Positions 44,733 through 48,887 of a DNA stretch of 48,887 bases are shown here, piece after piece. The position numbers and the translations under genes were made by a program. The notes under the pieces are model-generated. The model made no database searches and was not told where the DNA came from. It saw only the letters and a program-made list of their open reading frames with translations. Numbering within the stretch: the stretch's first letter is position 1; each line of letters starts with the position of its first letter. This DNA comes from Lysobacterales bacterium (lineage in GTDB: Bacteria; Pseudomonadota; Gammaproteobacteria; Xanthomonadales; Xanthomonadaceae): positions 1-48,887 of the forward strand of contig JAGRJY010000170.1 in assembly GCA_020442465.1 (NCBI GenBank), given 5' to 3'.

Positions 44733-45049
44733 CAGGCCTCGATCCGGTCCTTGAGGGTGAATACCTTGTCCAGGCGCGCCAGCTTCAGCACCGCCAGCAC
44801 CGCCGTACTGCACTCCACCAGCACGAAACTCTGCCCCTTGGTGCGCGCGGCCTGGAAGCCCTCGACCAGCGCAGCGATGCCCGACGAGTCGATGTAGCCG
44901 ACGCCGGCCAGATTGACCGCCACCTTGGGCGAGGCCGCCAGGGCGTCGAGCACTGCGCGGCGCACGTCCTGCGACCACGACATGTCGACTTCACCGCCGA
45001 GCCGGATCACCTGGTACTCGCCGACCGTTTCCACCACACACTGGCCCAT
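44732..45049 (-). CDS. STAS-domain protein (MlaB / anti-sigma-antagonist type)
   Basis: A 105-residue single STAS domain. It has the anti-anti-sigma phosphorylation motif YIDSSGIAALVEG with Asp54, Ser55, Ser56 and Gly57; Ser56 aligns with the phospho-serine of SpoIIAA. Two readings are possible: MlaB, the STAS subunit that binds MlaF in E. coli, or an antagonist in a partner-switching relay. Gene order supports both at once, since a PP2C phosphatase/kinase fusion is directly upstream and mlaE-mlaF directly downstream. GGGGAG lies about 5 nt before the ATG. It ends with a 1-nt overlap onto mlaE. Confidence 0.9.
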   Translation of the reverse strand: MGQCVVETVGEYQVIRLGGEVDMSWSQDVRRAVLDALAASPKVAVNLAGVGYIDSSGIAALVEGFQAARTKGQSFVLVECSTAVLAVLKLARLDKVFTLKDRIEA

Positions 45050-45100
45050 CCTGCTCCCCTTCGTTCTGCGCCGCCGACCCGGCCGGGCGGACAGCGATGT

Positions 45101-46795
45101 TCAGGCGACCGAGCGCGCTGCTTCAGCCGCTTCGGCGACACCCGATTCGTCCTCGGCGCGCAGGCGACGACGCATGCGCAACCGGTTCCCCCCTTCTTCG
45201 CGCGGCGTGAACGCCCACTCGTCCATCAGCGCGTCGATGATATTGATTCCCAGCCCGCCCGGTCGACACTCTTCGAGATTGCGCGGCTTGATCTGGTCCG
45301 CGTTGACCGTCGGCGCCTGGTCGGTGAGGTCGAACCAGAGGTCACCGCCCTCGCGCAGCACCCGCAGCTCGATCTCGCTGTCGCAGGGCCCATGGTAGGC
45401 ATGCCGGATGACATTGCTCGCCGCTTCGTCGATGGCGAGGATCAGTGCCTGACGATCCTCTTCGCCGACGCCCACCCCGGCCAGCGCATCGGCAAGCCGG
45501 TGGCGCATCTCGGCCAGCGCCGTGGGTCGCGCATTGAACCGGTGCGCCAGCAGTTCGCTCGGCGCCGAAGGCGGCCCCTGCAGCAGCATGAAGGTGATGT
45601 CGTCGGTGACCCGTAGGCTGCGCAGCCGGCGCACCAGATCGCGCAGCTTGGCTTCGGCGCGCAGGCCCCGCACTTCGAGCAGGGCGCGCTCGATGCCTTC
45701 GACGTCGACCGTATGGCCTTGCTCGTCGCGGACGTCGGTGACGCCGTCGGAGAACAGGTACAGGCTGGCATCGGTGAGGTCGGTGGACTGCACCGGGAAG
45801 CTCATGCCGCGCAGAATGCCCAGCGGTGGACCCTCGGCCGGAAACTGCCGCGACTCGCCGGCTTCGTCGATGCGCAGCAGCGGCGGAAACCCTGCGGACG
45901 ACCAGACCGCCTGCCCGGTTGCGGGGTCGAACACGCCTGCTACCGCGCAGACGAACATGCCGGGCGGAATCGCCTCGGACAGCTCGTCGTTCACCCGCGC
46001 CAACCAGGCATCCGGCGGCAGCCCTTCCTTGCCGGCCCATCGGAGCAGGCTCGCGCAGCGGACCATCAGGAACGCCGCGTCCAGACCCTTGCCCGCCACA
46101 TCACCGAGGGCGAAGGCGATGCGCCCGTCGGGCAAATCGAAGAAGTCGTAGAAGTCGCCGGATATTTCCTGCGCCGGCAGGTTGATCGCACGCAACGGAT
46201 AGTTGCCGCGCCGGCGTTTCGGCAGCAATGAACGCTGCAGGCGCCGGGCCATCGTCAGCTCGCGGCGAATGCGGTTTTGCGCGATCAGTGCTTCGGCAAG
46301 GCGGGCCTGGTTCAGCGCCAGCGCGGTCGGCGAGGCGAGCACCCGCAGCACGTCGCAGTCGCGATCGTCGAACAGCGCGCCCTGGCGCTTGTTCAGCACC
46401 TGCAGCGCGCCGATCGGGCCATCCGCCGTCAGCAGCGGCGCGCACAGCACGCTGCGGGTGACGAAGCCGGTATCGCTCTGGATGCGTCGACCGGCGAAGT
46501 CCGGATCGATGCGGGCATCGCGCACGATCTGGCACTGTCCTGTGGTCACCGCGCGACCGACGATGCCGTGGCCGGGCGGCAGGCGCAGCCCGATGATGTC
46601 GACCGGCCCATGGCAGGCCCGGCAGACCAGATGGCCGTCGCCATCGAGCAGAAACACCGCCGCGGTCTCCGAGCCCATCGATTCGGCGATCTGGGCAACC
46701 ACCTGGCGCAGGGTTTCTTCGAGATTCAGCGAGGCGGCGAGACGCTGGCTGAACTCCGCCAGCAGGTGCAACACCTCGCGCTCCACCGCACTCAT
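45101..46795 (-). CDS. GAF - PP2C phosphatase (RsbU type) - anti-sigma kinase (RsbW type) fusion
   Basis: A 564-residue cytosolic switch. A GAF sensor domain (about 12-170) and a short helical linker lead to a SpoIIE/RsbU-type PP2C phosphatase (about 190-405) with its metal aspartates intact: GDFYD (213-217), GDVAGKG (231-237), SDGVTD (349-354) and DDITFM (398-403). A GHKL ATPase of the RsbW/SpoIIAB serine-kinase type follows (about 415-540), with N-box Glu457, Asn461 and His465 (EAASNVIRHAY) and G2 loop GGLGIN (513-518). It therefore carries both activities needed to phosphorylate and dephosphorylate a STAS protein, and such a gene is next downstream after 51 nt. It lies 6 nt after pssA. No sigma factor is encoded nearby. 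Confidence 0.92.
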   Translation of the reverse strand: MSAVEREVLHLLAEFSQRLAASLNLEETLRQVVAQIAESMGSETAAVFLLDGDGHLVCRACHGPVDIIGLRLPPGHGIVGRAVTTGQCQIVRDARIDPDFAGRRIQSDTGFVTRSVLCAPLLTADGPIGALQVLNKRQGALFDDRDCDVLRVLASPTALALNQARLAEALIAQNRIRRELTMARRLQRSLLPKRRRGNYPLRAINLPAQEISGDFYDFFDLPDGRIAFALGDVAGKGLDAAFLMVRCASLLRWAGKEGLPPDAWLARVNDELSEAIPPGMFVCAVAGVFDPATGQAVWSSAGFPPLLRIDEAGESRQFPAEGPPLGILRGMSFPVQSTDLTDASLYLFSDGVTDVRDEQGHTVDVEGIERALLEVRGLRAEAKLRDLVRRLRSLRVTDDITFMLLQGPPSAPSELLAHRFNARPTALAEMRHRLADALAGVGVGEEDRQALILAIDEAASNVIRHAYHGPCDSEIELRVLREGGDLWFDLTDQAPTVNADQIKPRNLEECRPGGLGINIIDALMDEWAFTPREEGGNRLRMRRRLRAEDESGVAEAAEAARSVA

Positions 46796-46801
46796 CGCGC
46801 G

Positions 46802-47560
46802 TCAGTCTTCCACCGGCGCGCGCTTGCGTCGCTGCCACAGCCATTGGATGGGCGCCGAGCAGGCGTAGCCCAGCGAAATCAGGAACAGCATCGCGGGCGG
46901 GTTGAGCGCCAACGCGACGAACACCCCGACCGCAACCAGAATCGCCGTGAAGGGCACCTTGTCGCCCCAGGGCAGGGTCTTGAAGCTGAAGAAACGGAAC
47001 CGACTCACCATCATCAGCGCCGCGAACGCCGTAATCACCGGCGCGATCCATTTCATCGTCGCGCCCGAGAGCGCGTTGTCGCTGCAGACCCAGATGAACG
47101 AGACCATCAGCGCCGCGGCCGCTGGGCTGGCCAGGCCGACGAACCAACGCTTGTCGACGGTGCCGGTCTGGGTGTTGAAGCGGGCGAGGCGCAAGGCAGC
47201 ACAGGCGGCGTAGAGAAAGGCCATCGACCAGCCGAACTTGCCGGCCATCGGGCTGATGTCCTTCAGGTTGACCAGCGACCAGTGATACATGACCAGCGCC
47301 GGCGCCATGCCGAAACTGACCAGATCGGCCAATGAGTCGTACTGCATGCCGAAGTCGCTTTGCGTGCCGGTCATGCGCGCGATACGGCCATCCAGGCCAT
47401 CGAGCACGCCGGCGACGACCACGGCAATGCAAGCTGCACTGTAGTCGCCCACGCTGGCGGCAATGATCGCGTAGAAGCCTGCGAACAAGCCGCCCGTGGT
47501 GAACAGGTTGGGAAGCAGATAGATGCCGCGCGAACGCGGTGGTCGATTGGCAGTGTCCAT
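46802..47560 (-). CDS. pssA: CDP-diacylglycerol--serine O-phosphatidyltransferase
   Basis: Makes phosphatidylserine, the precursor of phosphatidylethanolamine. The 252-residue integral membrane enzyme is of the CDP-alcohol phosphotransferase type. The catalytic motif begins at Asp54 (DGLDGRIAR) and continues through GTQSDFGMQYDSLAD; about six to eight helices follow. This is the membrane-embedded subclass, unlike the peripheral E. coli enzyme. It is the first gene of the run ending in mlaF, and TACACT about 25 nt upstream is a candidate -10. Confidence 0.94.
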   Translation of the reverse strand: MDTANRPPRSRGIYLLPNLFTTGGLFAGFYAIIAASVGDYSAACIAVVVAGVLDGLDGRIARMTGTQSDFGMQYDSLADLVSFGMAPALVMYHWSLVNLKDISPMAGKFGWSMAFLYAACAALRLARFNTQTGTVDKRWFVGLASPAAAALMVSFIWVCSDNALSGATMKWIAPVITAFAALMMVSRFRFFSFKTLPWGDKVPFTAILVAVGVFVALALNPPAMLFLISLGYACSAPIQWLWQRRKRAPVED

Positions 47561-47584
47561 GCACGGGCCCCGGGAGCTGTATGG

Positions 47585-47590
47585 AGTGTA
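47585..47590 (-). promoter_or_regulatory. Candidate -10 element for the pssA-mlaF operon
   Basis: On the minus strand this reads TACACT, 24 nt upstream of the pssA ATG, giving a leader of about 18 nt. No clear -35 was found. Confidence 0.3.
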
Positions 47591-47643
47591 ACGCAGCGCC
47601 CGCGACCGGCCGGCAGGCGGATGCTGAATACGGCGCGGTGGCG

Positions 47644-47649
47644 TACCAT
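47644..47649 (+). promoter_or_regulatory. Candidate -10 element for the first DUF4124 gene
   Basis: TACCAT lies 38 nt before the ATG at 47688, a TANNNT match without an evident -35. It sits back-to-back with the pssA promoter candidate. Confidence 0.3.
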
Positions 47650-47687
47650 GCAGTCAACCCATGACGGACATTTCGGGAGATTCGTCC

Positions 47688-48158
47688 ATGCGCGTCGCCT
47701 ATCTGATCGCTGCCGTCCTGCTCGTGCCGTACGCCTCGGCGCACGCCGGCGAACTGTACAAATGGACCGACGAGAACGGTCGCACCCACTATTCCGACAA
47801 GCCGCCGGCCGGCAAGGAAGCGGAAGCCCGCGCCGTGGCGCCGGTCGCGGACTCCTCGCCGCTGCCCATGCAGTCGAAAGAGAATGCCGAGCGCTGCGCC
47901 AAACTGCAGGACGCCAAGCGCGTGCTGGAGACCTTCGACAAGGTCGAGGCCGACGTCAACGGCGACGGCGTGCCCGAGATGCTCAACGAAGAGCAGAAGA
48001 AGCGCGAGCTGGATCGCGCCAACAACATGATCGAGCGGCTGTGCAAGAACGCCCCGCCGCCGGCCGTCGCCGCCGAGCCCGCCGAGAAGGACGACAAGTC
48101 CGACTCCGGCGAACAGATCGCCGACGACCGCGACTACTTCGCCGACGACAAGAACTGA
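47688..48158 (+). CDS. DUF4124 periplasmic protein
   Basis: A 156-residue protein with a signal peptide (MRVAYLIAAVLLVPYASAHA) followed at once by the DUF4124 motif GELYKWTDENGRTHYSDKPP. Then comes a helical region with two cysteines (ERCAKL, RLCKN) and an acidic tail rich in Asp and Glu. A VNGDGVPE stretch resembles a calcium-binding loop. Start chosen at 47688: GGGAGA lies 7 nt upstream, whereas an in-frame ATG at 47661 would bury the signal peptide. The function of DUF4124 proteins is unknown. Confidence 0.87.
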   Translation: MRVAYLIAAVLLVPYASAHAGELYKWTDENGRTHYSDKPPAGKEAEARAVAPVADSSPLPMQSKENAERCAKLQDAKRVLETFDKVEADVNGDGVPEMLNEEQKKRELDRANNMIERLCKNAPPPAVAAEPAEKDDKSDSGEQIADDRDYFADDKN

Positions 48159-48179
48159 GCCGACGCACGCCGCCGCGGC

Positions 48180-48482
48180 GTGAAGTCCTTCCTGACCGGC
48201 GTGCTGTTTGCCGCCGCCCTGATCGGCGGCGCGGCGGCATGGGTGTGGTACCGCGCGCCGGAGTATCTGCCTGAAGCGTGGCGGCGAACCAATCCGCAGT
48301 CGCCCGACTACGCGCCGTCCCTGTATCGCTGGAAGGACGACCAGGGCCGGACCCAGATCACCGACACGCCGCCGGGCGATCGCCCCTATCAGACGGTGGA
48401 CATCGACCCCGACACCAACGTCGTGCCCGATTCGCTGCCCACCGAGCGCGACGCGCAGCGCGCGCGCGACCGCGAACCCTAG
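48180..48482 (+). CDS. Membrane-anchored DUF4124-type protein
   Basis: A 100-residue protein starting at GTG. The N-terminal hydrophobic segment (MKSFLTGVLFAAALIGGAAAW, quoted only to its core LFAAALIGGAAA) is a probable uncleaved anchor. A DUF4124-like motif LYRWKDDQGRTQITDTPP and a short charged tail follow. It lies 21 nt after the other DUF4124 gene, so the two probably form a pair derived from duplication. Function unknown. Confidence 0.8.
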   Translation: MKSFLTGVLFAAALIGGAAAWVWYRAPEYLPEAWRRTNPQSPDYAPSLYRWKDDQGRTQITDTPPGDRPYQTVDIDPDTNVVPDSLPTERDAQRARDREP

Positions 48483-48598
48483 ATCGATCGCGCCCGCGGG
48501 CGTTCGGGCGTCCGCACCGTTGCCGACTGCCGCGCCACGCGCAGCGACACCGGCACCCTCGTCGCGCTGCGACAGGCCACGGCGTAGAGAAGAAGCAA

Positions 48599-48887
48599 GG
48601 GCGGAGCCGGCCGATAAGCCGGGTTCTGTCGTGGACAGTCATTCCTCTCGGCCCGACGTCGCCATCGGGCTCAAGCAACCTACCCGGATGCACCGCGGGC
48701 CACGGCATTGCATCCCTATTTGGTCTTGCTCCGAGTGGGGTTTGCCGTGCCACGCGGCGTTGGCCCCGCGCGCGGTGCGCTCTTACCGCACCGTTTCACC
48801 ATCACCACGCACTCCGGAGAGCCGTTCGGCTGTCTGTTCTCTGTTGCACTTTCCGTCGGCTCGCGCCGCCCAGGCGTTACCTGGCAC
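48599..48887 (-). ncRNA. rnpB: RNase P RNA (class A), 3' part, cut by the window edge
   Basis: The minus strand reads conserved RNase P RNA blocks in order: GTGCCAGGTAACGCCTGG, AAAGTGCAACAGAGAACAGA, GGTGAAACGGTGCGGTAAGAG, CGGAGCAAGACCAAATAGGG, GGGTAGGTTGCTTGAGCC, GAATGACTGTCCACGACAGA and ACCCGGCTTATCGG. The catalytic core and 3' end are visible; by comparison with the E. coli molecule (377 nt) the first 80-90 nt, including the 5' strand of P1, lie beyond the edge. The 3' end at 48599 is an estimate by analogy. A pyrimidine-rich run follows on the minus strand and may aid termination. Confidence 0.96.

Overview
The window is GC-rich, densely packed bacterial chromosome. It looks like a gammaproteobacterium, most plausibly of the Lysobacterales/Xanthomonadales. 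The reasons are the pepA-holC-valS order, a holD-like gene just before rimI, DUF4124 and DUF3703 proteins, a long TrpS, many 4-base ATGA operon overlaps and TANNNT -10 elements. This placement is an inference from gene content; no alignment was run. There are about 40 protein genes, one tRNA-Thr(UGU) and, at the right edge, the 3' part of the RNase P RNA. I see no phage, transposase or CRISPR array.

Layout. 1-391: a terminator and a gene-poor, repeat-like stretch. 392-6905: a secreted beta-solenoid protein, gpmI-envC-ctpA, the metallopeptidase mtfA and a small secreted protein. 7100-11834: a fused FakA-FakB fatty-acid kinase, then plsY, birA, coaX and a SPOR-domain protein. 11931-14843: tRNA-Thr, a periplasmic rhodanese, arginase and trpS. 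14831-18308 (minus): an EptA-type phosphoethanolamine transferase and an ArnT-like glycosyltransferase. 18532-28552: a bacterial lipoxygenase converging on a 1673-residue kinase/ATPase/GAF/GGDEF protein, then a TonB-dependent receptor. 28805-35142: xerD, an RDD protein, an MCE protein with its lipoprotein, holD-like, rimI, an unknown membrane protein and a GST. 35255-43119: valS, a 61-aa ORF, holC, DUF3703, pepA, and divergently lptF-lptG. 43132-47560 (minus): an operon read as pssA, PP2C/anti-sigma-kinase fusion, STAS protein, MlaE permease, MlaF ATPase. 47688-48887: two DUF4124 proteins and rnpB.

Many genes concern membrane lipids and the envelope: acyl-phosphate formation and use (FakA-FakB, PlsY), phosphatidylserine synthesis (PssA), lipid transport (MlaEF, MCE protein, lipoprotein), LPS export (LptFG), lipid A decoration (EptA, ArnT-like) and polyunsaturated fatty acid oxidation (lipoxygenase).

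The most striking candidate system is the pssA operon. A phosphatase/kinase of the partner-switching type precedes a STAS protein with an intact phospho-serine site, and that STAS gene overlaps the permease gene of an Mla-type lipid transporter. This suggests phosphorylation control of lipid transport rather than of a sigma factor. The FakA-FakB fusion beside plsY, the lipoxygenase and the giant kinase-GGDEF protein are the other main points.
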